The notes: generated by a model from the letters alone, not told the origin. Positions 26,038 through 34,473 are shown, counted from the first letter of the stretch. The stretch: DNA of 64,000 nucleotides from Pseudoroseicyclus_A sp041714655 (GCF_041714655.1 NZ_CP168219.1:2666001-2730000); one strand, 5' to 3'. Translations and numbers: made by a program.

Positions 26038-27297
26038 ATGGCCGGGGAAACCCCTTCTTCCACTCACCCCCCACTCCCACCCACCACGGAAGATGAACGG
26101 CTGTCCTGGCTTCGCCTGTTGCGCTCCCGACGCGTCGGGCCGCAGACATTCCATCGGCTGATCCGGCAGCATGGCAGCGCAAGGGCCGCACTCACGGAAC
26201 TCCCCGCTCTCGCCAGGGCCGCCGGTGACATGGAGTATCAGATCTGCCCCGAGGGCCCTGCCCGCGCCGAGCTGAAAGCCGCGCGCCGCGCCGGGGCTGC
26301 CCTGCTGTGCTGGGGCGCCCCGGACTATCCCGCCGCGCTCATGACCATCCCCGATGCCCCGCCGCTCCTCTGGGCGCTCGGCGACATACGGTTCGCGAAC
26401 CGACCCGCCGTGGCGCTCGTGGGCGCGCGCAACGCCTCCTCCCTCGGGCTCCGCATGGCGCGGCGGCTCGCCGGCGAGCTGGCGGAGGCGGGGATCACCG
26501 TGGTCTCGGGCCTCGCCCGGGGGATCGACGCGGCCGCGCATGAGGCGGCGCTCGGGGCCGGCAAGGGCGCCGGGGCGGGGTCGCAGGAGCGGCCCCGGGG
26601 CAGCGAAGGCGCGGGCCGCATGGCCGGCCCCAGCCAGCCCCCGGCAGGCAGCACCATCGCCGTCTTCGCGGGCGGCGCCGACGTGCTCTACCCGACTCAG
26701 AACGCCGCCCTCGCCCGCGCCATTGCCGCACGCGGGCTGATCCTCACCGAGCAGCCCTTCGGCCTGCAGCCGCAGCCGCGGCACTTCCCCTTGCGCAACC
26801 GCATCGTATCCGGCCTCGCGCTCGGCGTCGTCGTGGTCGAGGCCGCTGCGCGCTCCGGCTCGCTGATCACCGCCCGCACGGCGCTCGATCAGGGGCGGGA
26901 GGTGCTGGTCGTCCCCGGCCATCCGCTCGATTCGCGGGCCTCGGGCTGCAACATGTTGCTGCGCGACGGCGCGACGCTCGTCCGCAGTGCCGAAGACGTG
27001 ATCTCCGCGCTCGGCCCGCTCCTTGAGCCCGCCTTCGACCTCCGCCCCGACGCCCCCGCCCTGCCGCTCGGCGAAGAGATCGCCGCCCTGCCCGCCCCCG
27101 CCCCCCGCCCTTCGGGCGAGACGCGAGCGCTCCATGCCGCGATCCTCGAAAAGCTCTCCGCCGCGCCCCTGGGGGAGGACCAGCTCCTGCGCGATGTCGG
27201 CGCCGCGGCGGGCGAGTTCGGCCCCGCGCTCACCGAGCTGGAACTCGGCGGCAGCATCCGCCGCGAGGCCGGCGGGCTCTTGACCCGGGCGGTCTGA
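26038..27297 (+). CDS. dprA: DNA-processing protein DprA (Smf) with an internal insertion
   Basis: A 419-residue Rossmann-fold protein with the DprA blocks VALVGARNASSLGLRMAR, VVSGLARGIDAAAH, ADVLYP, LRNRIVSGLA, SGSLITARTALDQGREVLVVPGHPLD and GCNMLLRDGA, plus a C-terminal winged-helix-like segment (LLRDVGAAAGEFGPALTELEL). DprA binds incoming single-stranded DNA during transformation and loads RecA. About 30 residues rich in Gly, Pro, Arg and Ser (about 173-204) interrupt the fold just before TIAVFAGG, where most homologues have a tight loop. ATG at 26038 follows GAGG; a longer start at 25999 is possible. Confidence 0.93.
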   Translation: MAGETPSSTHPPLPPTTEDERLSWLRLLRSRRVGPQTFHRLIRQHGSARAALTELPALARAAGDMEYQICPEGPARAELKAARRAGAALLCWGAPDYPAALMTIPDAPPLLWALGDIRFANRPAVALVGARNASSLGLRMARRLAGELAEAGITVVSGLARGIDAAAHEAALGAGKGAGAGSQERPRGSEGAGRMAGPSQPPAGSTIAVFAGGADVLYPTQNAALARAIAARGLILTEQPFGLQPQPRHFPLRNRIVSGLALGVVVVEAAARSGSLITARTALDQGREVLVVPGHPLDSRASGCNMLLRDGATLVRSAEDVISALGPLLEPAFDLRPDAPALPLGEEIAALPAPAPRPSGETRALHAAILEKLSAAPLGEDQLLRDVGAAAGEFGPALTELELGGSIRREAGGLLTRAV

Positions 27298-27383
27298 CGC
27301 CCCACTTGGCCCGGGCTGACCGGCGCCGGAGCTCGCGGGGGGCCCGGGCCGAATGCCCCCTCCCCGCCCTTTCCGGCCCCGGA

Positions 27384-27413
27384 TTGACAATCGCCGCGGC
27401 GCGCCCCCATGGT
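27384..27413 (+). promoter_or_regulatory. Candidate topA promoter
   Basis: A perfect TTGACA (27384-27389) is followed after 18 bases by CATGGT, about 75 bases before the topA start. A strong -35 with a weak -10 is common in this bacterial group. The remainder of the 192-base dprA-topA gap shows no gene. Confidence 0.4.
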
Positions 27414-27489
27414 CGCGCCCCAATCGCCGGCCCCGGCCGGCCCGCCTGGCCCGGCTCTCGGGCCGCCCCCGAGGGAGATCCGTCCGCCC

Positions 27490-30132
27490 ATGCCCGTCGT
27501 CGTCGTCGAATCTCCCGCCAAGGCCAAGACGATCAACAAATATCTGGGGCCGGATTACATCGTCCTCGCCTCCTACGGCCATGTCCGCGACCTGCCGCCA
27601 AAGGACGGATCCGTCGACCCCGACGCCGATTTCGCCATGACCTGGGAGATCGCTGCAGACAGCCGCAAGCATGTGAAGGCCATCGCCGATGCGCTGAAGA
27701 ACGACCCCTCGCTCATCCTCGCGACCGACCCCGACCGCGAGGGCGAGGCGATCTCGTGGCACCTGCAGGAGGCGCTGACGGCCCGCAAGGCGATCAAGAA
27801 GGACACCGCGGTCTCCCGCGTCACCTTCAACGCCATCACCCAGAGCGCCGTGACCGAGGCCATGGCCCATCCCCGCCAGGTGGATGCGCCGCTGGTGGAG
27901 GCCTACCTCGCCCGCCGCGCGCTCGACTATCTCGTCGGCTTCAACCTCTCGCCCGTCCTCTGGCGGAAGCTGCCCGGCGCCAAGTCGGCGGGGCGCGTCC
28001 AGTCGGTGTGCCTGAGGCTCATCGTCGAGCGCGAGATGGAGATCGAGGCCTTCCGCGCCCAGGAATACTGGAGCGTCAAGGCCGAGCTCGCCACCCCGCG
28101 CGGCCAGACCTACGAGGCCCGGCTCGTCACCCTCGCCGGCAAGAAACTGGAGAAATTCGACCTCGGCGATGCCGGTGCGGCCGATATGGCGGTCTCCGCC
28201 ATCCAGAAACGCGACCTCAAGGTCACCTCCGTCGAGGCCAAGCCCGGCACGCGCAACCCTGCGCCGCCCTTCATGACCTCGACGCTCCAGCAGGAGGCCA
28301 GCCGCAAGTTCGGCTTTGGCGCCCGGGCCACGATGTCGGCCGCCCAGCGGCTCTACGAGGCCGGCCTCATCACCTATATGCGGACGGACGGGATCGACAT
28401 GGCGCCCGAGGCGGTCATGGCCGCCCGCGAGGCGATCAAAGCGAAATACGGGGCGGAGTACCTGCCGGATTCCCCCCGCATGTACAAGAACAAGGCCAAG
28501 AACGCGCAGGAAGCCCACGAGTGCATCCGCCCGACGGACATGACGCTCTCCGCCGACCGGCTGAAGATCTCAGACCCCGACCAGCGCAAGCTCTACGATC
28601 TCATCTACAAGCGCACACTCGCCAGTCAGATGGCGGCGGCGCGGCTGGAGCGGACAGAGGTCAACATCGGCTCGTCCGACGGGCAGGTGGGCCTGCGCGC
28701 CACCGGCCAGGTGGTGCTCTTCGACGGCTTCATCCGCATCTATGAAGAGGGCCGCGACGACAGCGTCGATGACGACGAAGACGGCAACCGCCTGCCGCAG
28801 ATCGCGCAGGGCGAAGCCGCCGACAAGCGCGCCGTCACGCCGGAGCAGCATTTCACCCAGCCGCCGCCCCGCTACACCGAGGCGACGCTGGTCAAGCGCA
28901 TGGAAGAGCTCGGCATCGGCCGGCCCTCCACCTATGCCTCGATCGTCACGACGATCCAGGACCGGGAATATGTGAAGAAGGACAAGGGCCGCCTCATCCC
29001 CGAGGACAAGGGAAGGCTGGTGACGGCGTTCCTCTCCAACTATTTCAACCGCTACGTGCAATACGATTTCACGGCGGCGCTTGAGGAGCAGCTCGACAGT
29101 GTCTCCGCCGGCGATGCGCAGTACAAGGACGTGCTGGCGCGGTTCTGGCGCGATTTCTCGGCGGCCATCGCCGAGACCTCCGAGCTGCGGATCACTGACG
29201 TCCTCGAGAAGATCAACGAGGTGCTCGAGCCGCATCTCTTCCCGCCGACGGAAGACGGCTCCGACCCGCGGGCCTGCCCGAACTGCGGCACGGGGCGGCT
29301 GTCGATGCGCACCGCCCGCTCCGGCGGCGCCTTCATCGGCTGCTCGAACTACCCCGAATGCCGCTACACCCGGCCCTTCGGCCCGCCCGGGGCTGAGGAA
29401 TCGAACATCCCCGCCGAGGGCAAGCTCCTCGGCCACGACCAGGGCGACCCGATCACGCTCCGCGACGGGCGCTTCGGGCCTTACGTCCAGCGCGGCGATG
29501 TGACGGAGGAGGTGCCGAAGCCGCCCCGCGCCTCGCTGCCGAAAGGCTGGGAGCCCGAGGCGCTGGATCTGGAGAAGGCGCTGCGGCTCCTCTCCCTCCC
29601 CCGCGAGGTCGGCAAGCATCCCGAGGATGGCGAGCCGGTCGAGGCCGGCATCGGCCGCTACGGGCCCTTCGTGAAGCACGGGCGGCTCTATGCGAACCTC
29701 AAGGAGGCCGACGAGGTCTTCGAGATCGGCATGAACCGCGCCGTCGAGCTTCTCGCCCAGAAGGCCGCCAGCCGCGGCGCCGGGCGGGGCGCCGCCGCCA
29801 AGCCGCTGAAGGAGCTCGGCGAGCATCCGGACGGCGGCGCGATCTCTGTCATGCCGGGGCGCTACGGACCTTACGTGAAGTGGGAGAAGGTCAATGCGAC
29901 CCTCCCCAAGGACGTCGAGCCCGAGGCGGTGACGCTGGACCAGGCCGTGGAGCTCGTCAACGAGAAGGCGGCCAAGAGCGGCAAGGGCAAGAAGAAAGCC
30001 GCGCCGAAGAAGGCGGCCGCGGCGAAAAAGCCCGCCGCGAAGAAGGCGCCGGCCAAGAAGACCGCGGCCAAGAAGCCGGCCGCGAAGAAGCCGGCCGCCA
30101 AGAAGGCCGAGCCCAAAAGCGACGCAGGCTAA
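27490..30132 (+). CDS. topA: DNA topoisomerase I
   Basis: An 880-residue type IA topoisomerase that relaxes negative supercoils. The Toprim domain begins at the N-terminus (VVVVESPAKAKTINKYLG, with ATDPDREGEAISWHL). The active-site tyrosine is in ITYMRTDG (Tyr296). After the core there is a four-cysteine zinc ribbon (CPNCG...CSNYPEC, near 595-625), three GRYGPFV/GRFGPYV repeat domains, and a tail of about 45 residues made almost only of Lys, Ala and Pro, like histone H1, which should bind DNA non-specifically. ATG at 27490 gives the conserved MPVVVVESPAKAK start. Confidence 0.97.
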   Translation: MPVVVVESPAKAKTINKYLGPDYIVLASYGHVRDLPPKDGSVDPDADFAMTWEIAADSRKHVKAIADALKNDPSLILATDPDREGEAISWHLQEALTARKAIKKDTAVSRVTFNAITQSAVTEAMAHPRQVDAPLVEAYLARRALDYLVGFNLSPVLWRKLPGAKSAGRVQSVCLRLIVEREMEIEAFRAQEYWSVKAELATPRGQTYEARLVTLAGKKLEKFDLGDAGAADMAVSAIQKRDLKVTSVEAKPGTRNPAPPFMTSTLQQEASRKFGFGARATMSAAQRLYEAGLITYMRTDGIDMAPEAVMAAREAIKAKYGAEYLPDSPRMYKNKAKNAQEAHECIRPTDMTLSADRLKISDPDQRKLYDLIYKRTLASQMAAARLERTEVNIGSSDGQVGLRATGQVVLFDGFIRIYEEGRDDSVDDDEDGNRLPQIAQGEAADKRAVTPEQHFTQPPPRYTEATLVKRMEELGIGRPSTYASIVTTIQDREYVKKDKGRLIPEDKGRLVTAFLSNYFNRYVQYDFTAALEEQLDSVSAGDAQYKDVLARFWRDFSAAIAETSELRITDVLEKINEVLEPHLFPPTEDGSDPRACPNCGTGRLSMRTARSGGAFIGCSNYPECRYTRPFGPPGAEESNIPAEGKLLGHDQGDPITLRDGRFGPYVQRGDVTEEVPKPPRASLPKGWEPEALDLEKALRLLSLPREVGKHPEDGEPVEAGIGRYGPFVKHGRLYANLKEADEVFEIGMNRAVELLAQKAASRGAGRGAAAKPLKELGEHPDGGAISVMPGRYGPYVKWEKVNATLPKDVEPEAVTLDQAVELVNEKAAKSGKGKKKAAPKKAAAAKKPAAKKAPAKKTAAKKPAAKKPAAKKAEPKSDAG

Positions 30133-30171
30133 AGGGCGCGGGAACCTGCCCGCCACCGGCGGCGTTTATCG

Positions 30172-30194
30172 GGGCGGCCCTTCCCGGGCCGCCC
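30172..30194 (+). terminator. Hairpin downstream of topA
   Basis: GGGCGGCCC and GGGCCGCCC flank a 5-base loop 40 bases after the topA stop. There is no T-run, so it is a weak candidate for an intrinsic terminator and may instead be a 3'-end stabilising hairpin. Confidence 0.35.
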
Positions 30195-30257
30195 ATGTCC
30201 ACCGCAGGAGCCAGATCGCCGCCCCGACCTTCCGGCGGCGCCCTTCAGGACCCCCCC

Positions 30258-31610
30258 ATGACCTTCACATCCATGTCCGCCCGGCTTGCCCGGGCCTATC
30301 GGCATCTGACCGAGCGACCGGCGCGCGGCCTTCTCATCGGCTATCTCGCCTATATGCTGGCCGGCTGGCTGCTGCTGCTCCTGCCGTTTTCGCGCACGGT
30401 GCCCGTCGCGGCGCTCGATTCGCTCTTCATCGCCACCTCGGCGGTCTCCACCACGGGGCTGGTGACCGTGGACCCGGGTAGCAGCTACACCTTCTTCGGC
30501 GAGCTGGTGATCCTCGCGCTCATCCAGATGGGCGGGCTCGGCTACATGACCATCGGCTCCTTCGCGCTGATCGCCGTGCAGCGGCATCTCTCGGCGGAGC
30601 GCGAGCGCAACGCCCGCACCGCGTTCGAGCTGCCGGCAAAGATGGCGCTGCAGCCCTTCATTGCCTCCGTCGTCATCTTCACGCTGATCGCCGAGGCGGC
30701 CGGGGCGGCGGCGCTCTATCCGATGCTGAAGGCGGCCGGGGTGGAGGCGCCGCTCTGGTCGGCGCTCTTCCATGCCGTCTCGGCCTTCTGCACCGCCGGC
30801 TTCTCGCTTTTCCCGACGAGCCTCGAGGCCTTCAGCGCCCATCCGGGCGTCGTCGCCGTGATCTCGGCCCTGTCGCTGATGGGCGCCATGGGCTTCCTGA
30901 TCGTCGTCGACATCTGGCGGTCGCTCCGCCGGCGGCGGGCGCGGGCCTTCTTCACGACGAAGATCATAGTGCGGATCACGCTGGCCTTCCTCGTCCTCGG
31001 CACCGCGCTTCTCGCCATCGACGACCCGGTCATCGCCGCCCTGCCCCTCGGCGAGCGGCTGCTCGCCGCCTTCTTCCAGACGATGTCGGCCGCGACGACC
31101 GTGGGCTTCGACACCGTGCCCATCGCCGCGCTCGGGCCGGCCTCGATCATGGCGCTCATCGTGCTTATGGTCATCGGCGCCTCGCCGGCCGGCACCGGCG
31201 GCGGGCTCAAGACCACTTCCTTCGCGGCGCTCTTCGCGCTGGTGCGCGCCACGCTCCGCGGCGAACGCGAGGTGCGCTTCATGAACCGCCGCCTGCCGGA
31301 GGAGAAGATCCGCACCGCCGCCGCCTCGCTCGCCTATTACGCCGGGGTCATGAGCGTCGCCATGATCCTCCTCCTCACCACGGAGGCCGGCCAGCCTTTC
31401 GAATCTGTGCTCTTCGAGGCGGTCTCGGCCATCGGCACGGTCGGCCTGTCGCTCGGGCTGACGTCAGAGCTGACGGCGGCGGGCAAGCTGATCCTCATCG
31501 TCCTGATGACGGCCGGGCGGCTCGGCATCCTCACCTTCGGCATCGCGCTGGCGGTGAAGCACATGCCCGAGCCGGGCAGCGAGACGCCGCCCGAACCGGG
31601 CGCCGGCTGA
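30258..31610 (+). CDS. TrkH/KtrB-family potassium transporter membrane subunit
   Basis: A 450-residue membrane protein with four repeated membrane-pore-membrane units. The four pore glycines of the selectivity filter can be read in AVSTTGL, FCTAGFS, ATTVGFD and AIGTVGLS, and the gating-loop motif TGGGLKTTSF is present. It should take up K+ together with a cytoplasmic TrkA/KtrA regulator, none of which is encoded here. The size is closer to KtrB than to E. coli TrkH. ATG at 30258 (MTFTSMSARLARAY) is chosen because upstream in-frame codons lie in topA antisense-like sequence; MSARLARAY at 30273 is also possible. Confidence 0.88.
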   Translation: MTFTSMSARLARAYRHLTERPARGLLIGYLAYMLAGWLLLLLPFSRTVPVAALDSLFIATSAVSTTGLVTVDPGSSYTFFGELVILALIQMGGLGYMTIGSFALIAVQRHLSAERERNARTAFELPAKMALQPFIASVVIFTLIAEAAGAAALYPMLKAAGVEAPLWSALFHAVSAFCTAGFSLFPTSLEAFSAHPGVVAVISALSLMGAMGFLIVVDIWRSLRRRRARAFFTTKIIVRITLAFLVLGTALLAIDDPVIAALPLGERLLAAFFQTMSAATTVGFDTVPIAALGPASIMALIVLMVIGASPAGTGGGLKTTSFAALFALVRATLRGEREVRFMNRRLPEEKIRTAAASLAYYAGVMSVAMILLLTTEAGQPFESVLFEAVSAIGTVGLSLGLTSELTAAGKLILIVLMTAGRLGILTFGIALAVKHMPEPGSETPPEPGAG

Positions 31611-31658
31611 GCCTGCCGCACCGCAGCAATTATCACCATCCCGGGGCCTGTGGCCGCG

Positions 31659-31687
31659 TTGACTTTGCCAAGGCTGCAAGCGACAAC
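31659..31687 (+). promoter_or_regulatory. Candidate promoter for the CoA-transferase operon
   Basis: TTGACT (31659-31664) and GACAAC (31682-31687) are 17 bases apart, about 30 bases before scoA. The -35 is strong and the -10 weak, as in other promoters in this window. Confidence 0.45.
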
Positions 31688-31716
31688 GTCTTTTGACGAC
31701 AGCGAGGAGGGGTGTC

Positions 31717-32421
31717 ATGCAGAAGGTTTACGGCTCGGCCGCAGAGGCTCTGGACGGCCTCCTTTTTGACGGCATGATGATTGCCGCCGGCGGTTTCGGG
31801 CTCTGCGGCATACCCGAACTGCTGATCGAGGCGCTGGTCGAGGCCGGCACCAAGGACCTCACCGTCGCCTCCAACAATGCCGGCGTCGACGGCTTCGGGC
31901 TCGGCAAGCTGCTCGAGACGCGCCAGATCAAGAAGATGCTCAGCTCCTATGTCGGCGAGAATGCCGAATTCATGCGGCAGTACCTCTCGGGCGAGCTGGA
32001 GCTGGAATTCAACCCGCAGGGCACGCTCGCGGAGCGGATGCGCGCCGGCGGCTGCGGCATCCCCGGCTTCTACACCAAGACCGGCGTCGGCACGGTCATC
32101 GCCGAGGGCAAGGAGCACAAGGAGTTCGACGGCCAGACCTATATCCTTGAGCGCGGCATCTTCGCCGATCTCTCCATCGTCAAGGCCTGGAAGGCGGACG
32201 AGACGGGCAATGCGGTCTTCCGCAAGACCGCCCGCAACTTCAACCCGCCCGCCGCCATGTGCGGCAAGGTCTGCGTGATGGAGGTGGAGGAGATCGTGCC
32301 GACCGGCAGCCTCGAGCCCGATTCCATCCACCTGCCCGGCATCTATGTGCACCGCATCATCCAGGGGCAGCACGAGAAGCGCATCGAACAGCGCACCGTC
32401 CGCCAGCGGGAAGAGGCCTGA
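31717..32421 (+). CDS. scoA: 3-oxoacid CoA-transferase subunit A
   Basis: A 234-residue alpha subunit of a family I CoA-transferase: MIAAGGFGLCGIPELLIEAL near residue 25, ASNNAG near 60, PQGTLAERMRAGGCGIPGFYT near 120 and FNPPAAMCGKV near 190. With subunit B it moves CoA from succinyl-CoA to a 3-oxoacid such as acetoacetate, feeding ketone-body or branched-chain breakdown. A strong GAGGAGGGG ribosome-binding site precedes ATG 31717. The partner gene normally follows directly; here a LOV kinase gene is placed between them. Confidence 0.93.
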   Translation: MQKVYGSAAEALDGLLFDGMMIAAGGFGLCGIPELLIEALVEAGTKDLTVASNNAGVDGFGLGKLLETRQIKKMLSSYVGENAEFMRQYLSGELELEFNPQGTLAERMRAGGCGIPGFYTKTGVGTVIAEGKEHKEFDGQTYILERGIFADLSIVKAWKADETGNAVFRKTARNFNPPAAMCGKVCVMEVEEIVPTGSLEPDSIHLPGIYVHRIIQGQHEKRIEQRTVRQREEA

Positions 32422-32438
32422 TGGGCAGCGGCCGTGAT

Positions 32439-32448
32439 GTCATATGAC
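32439..32448. promoter_or_regulatory. Perfect 10-base palindrome between scoA and the LOV kinase gene
   Basis: GTCATATGAC reads the same on both strands and lies 18 bases after the scoA stop, upstream of the candidate LOV promoter. It could be a small operator, but a palindrome this short may also be chance. Confidence 0.25.
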
Positions 32449-32478
32449 GTTTCGGCCGGGTGCCGCGGGCTGATAGGT

Positions 32479-32507
32479 TTGCGGTACACCCCAAGGCACC
32501 TTATGGA
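32479..32507 (+). promoter_or_regulatory. Candidate promoter giving a leaderless LOV kinase transcript
   Basis: TTGCGG (32479-32484) and TATGGA (32502-32507) are exactly 17 bases apart. Transcription would begin 6 or 7 bases later, at or next to ATG 32514. No ribosome-binding sequence precedes that ATG, so a leaderless message is plausible. This rests on motif spacing only. Confidence 0.35.
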
Positions 32508-32513
32508 CCCCCG

Positions 32514-33554
32514 ATGACCGAGACCTTCCCTTCCCCCATCCCGCCCGAGGCCTTCTCGGACAGGGAGGCGATGGCGCTTCTGGACCATTCGAACATCTCG
32601 CTGCTGGTGACGGATCCGCGCCTGCCGGACAATCCGATCGTCTACGTCAACGCCGCCTTCGAGACGGTGACGGGCTACACGCGCGACGAGGTGCTCGGCC
32701 GCAACTGCCGCTTCATGCAGGGCCCGATGACGGATCCCGAGGATATCGAGCTCCTCCGCCGCGCCATCGCGGACGGGGTGGAGACGACGATCGACATCCT
32801 CAATTACCGGAAGAACGGCTCGAGCTTCGTCAACCGGCTGGTGATGACGCCCGTGCGGCAGAATGGCGAGATCCGCTACTTCCTCGGCATGCAGAAGCCG
32901 CTGACGCGGGCCGAGCGGCTGCGGTCGATCAACTTCGGCACGCGCATGGTGCGCGAGCTGCAGCACCGGGTGAAGAACCACCTGGCGATGCTGGGCTCGC
33001 TCATCCGCATCGAGGGCCGCCGCGCCGCCGAGCCGGGGCCCTTCCAGCATCTCAGCGAGCGGCTCGCCGGGCTGCAGGCGCTTTACGAAGAGCTGTCGGA
33101 CCCGGCCGGCGACCGCGCGGCGGGCGATGTGGCTCTCGGCCCCTTTTTGCAGCGCATCGCCGATGCCGTGGCGCGGACGGGCGGCGCCGAGGGCGTGACG
33201 ATCGGCGTCGACGCCCCCGAGGGCGCCCGCGTCTCGACGCTGGTCGGCGGCAAGATCGGCTTTCTGGCCTCCGAGATCGTCACCAACGCCGTCAAGCACG
33301 CCTTCGAGGGCCGCGAGAGCGGCCGCGTCCAGATCGTGGCCACCGCCGACGGCGACGACCTCCGCCTCATCTTCGACGATGACGGCACCGGACTCGCCGA
33401 AGGGGCCGAATGGCCGCGCGCCGCCTCTGTCGGCGGCCGCATCCTCGCGGGGCTCCTGGCCGAGCTGGAGGCGACGCTTGCGATCGACACCGGTGCGGAC
33501 GGCACGCGCATCACGATAGACATTCCCGGCGGTCTCGACGCCGGGACCCTTTGA
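32514..33554 (+). CDS. LOV-domain blue-light sensor histidine kinase (HisKA_2/HWE type)
   Basis: A 346-residue soluble protein. Residues 22-130 are a LOV domain with the flavin-binding block GRNCRFMQG; Cys65 is the expected adduct-forming residue. Residues 139-200 form a HisKA_2 dimerisation/phosphorylation region with ELQHRVKNHLAML (His151). Residues 245-340 are the ATP-binding domain with N-box EIVTNAVKHAF (Asn258) and G1 FDDDGTGL. It should sense blue light and phosphorylate a response regulator, none of which is nearby. It lies between scoA and scoB on the same strand, and no ribosome-binding site precedes the ATG. Length and layout resemble known short soluble LOV kinases such as EL346. 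Confidence 0.9.
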   Translation: MTETFPSPIPPEAFSDREAMALLDHSNISLLVTDPRLPDNPIVYVNAAFETVTGYTRDEVLGRNCRFMQGPMTDPEDIELLRRAIADGVETTIDILNYRKNGSSFVNRLVMTPVRQNGEIRYFLGMQKPLTRAERLRSINFGTRMVRELQHRVKNHLAMLGSLIRIEGRRAAEPGPFQHLSERLAGLQALYEELSDPAGDRAAGDVALGPFLQRIADAVARTGGAEGVTIGVDAPEGARVSTLVGGKIGFLASEIVTNAVKHAFEGRESGRVQIVATADGDDLRLIFDDDGTGLAEGAEWPRAASVGGRILAGLLAELEATLAIDTGADGTRITIDIPGGLDAGTL

Positions 33555-33566
33555 GGAGGACGGGAA

Positions 33567-34190
33567 ATGCCCTGGGATCGGAGCCAGATGGCGGCGCGCG
33601 CCGCTGAAGAGCTGGAAGACGGCATGTATGTGAACCTCGGGATCGGTATCCCGACGCTCGTCGCCAATTACGTGGGCGACAAGGACATCACGCTGCAATC
33701 CGAGAACGGGATGCTCGGCATGGGTCCCTTCCCCTATGAGGGCGAGGAGGATCCCGACCTCATCAACGCCGGCAAGCAGACGATCACCGAGCTGAAGCGC
33801 ACGGCCTATTTCGACTCTGCGCAGAGCTTCGGCATGATCCGCGGCGGCAAGATCGCCGCCGCCATCCTCGGCGCGATGGAAGTGGCGGAGAATGGCGACC
33901 TCGCCAACTGGATGATCCCCGGCAAGCTCGTGAAGGGCATGGGCGGCGCGATGGATCTCGTCGCCGGCGTCGGCAAGGTCATCGTGGTGATGGATCACCA
34001 GAACAAGCACGGAGAATCGAAGGTCCTGAAGGAATGCTCCCTGCCGCTCACCGGCGCGGGGGTGGTCGACCGGATCATCACCAATCTCGGCGTGCTCGAT
34101 GTCGTCGAGGGCGGGCTCAGCATCGTCGAGCTGGCCGACGGGGTCACCGAGGACGAGATGCGCGCCGCGACCGAGGCGACGATTGTCTGA
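33567..34190 (+). CDS. scoB: 3-oxoacid CoA-transferase subunit B
   Basis: A 207-residue beta subunit with the catalytic motif LQSENGMLG; Glu46 is the expected residue that forms the glutamyl-CoA thioester. Other family blocks are YVNLGIGIPTLVANYV, KGMGGAMDLVAG and VVMDHQNKHGESKVLKECSLPLTG. GAGGAGG lies 9 bases before the ATG. It completes the enzyme begun by scoA, from which it is separated by the LOV kinase gene (12 bases after that gene's stop). A small acetyltransferase gene starts inside its last codons. Confidence 0.94.
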   Translation: MPWDRSQMAARAAEELEDGMYVNLGIGIPTLVANYVGDKDITLQSENGMLGMGPFPYEGEEDPDLINAGKQTITELKRTAYFDSAQSFGMIRGGKIAAAILGAMEVAENGDLANWMIPGKLVKGMGGAMDLVAGVGKVIVVMDHQNKHGESKVLKECSLPLTGAGVVDRIITNLGVLDVVEGGLSIVELADGVTEDEMRAATEATIV

Positions 34191-34467
34191 CGTCCGCTAC
34201 GACGAGGGGGGCGGCAAGGGCCGCTACTTCATCGAAAGGCCGGAGGGGGTGGCGGAGCTGGTGCTCTCGCTCTCCTCCCCCCGGCTGGTCATCGCCGAAC
34301 ATACCGAGGTGCCGACGGCGCTGGAGGGCCAGGGCCTTGCCCGGCTGCTGCTCGACGCGCTCCTCGCGGATGCGCGCGAGAAGGGCTTCCGCATCGTGCC
34401 GCTCTGCCCCTATGTGAACGCCCAGCGCCGGCGCCACCCCGAATGGGCGGAGCTCTTCAGCGGCTGA
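34183..34467 (+). CDS. Small GNAT-fold acetyltransferase (YjdJ/Acetyltransf_CG type)
   Basis: A 94-residue protein with the short GNAT pattern of the YjdJ family: RYFIERPEGVAELVLSL, HTEVPTALEGQGLARLLLDALLADAREKG and IVPLCPYVNAQRRRHPEWAEL. These proteins keep only the acetyl-CoA-binding half of the fold; the substrate is unknown. No ATG fits. TTG at 34183, overlapping the scoB end by 8 bases and preceded by GAGG, gives the whole conserved domain, so translational coupling to scoB is likely. Confidence 0.82.
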   Translation: MSDVRYDEGGGKGRYFIERPEGVAELVLSLSSPRLVIAEHTEVPTALEGQGLARLLLDALLADAREKGFRIVPLCPYVNAQRRRHPEWAELFSG

Positions 34468-34473
34468 GACCGG

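Noticed and set aside
26005..28518. 837-codon minus-strand frame opposite dprA and topA
   Set aside because: It spans two unrelated, clearly real genes and their gap, and has no family motifs.
29880..30257. Upstream extension of the potassium transporter frame into topA
   Set aside because: The extension reads the Lys/Ala tail of topA in another frame; membrane homology begins only after 30258.
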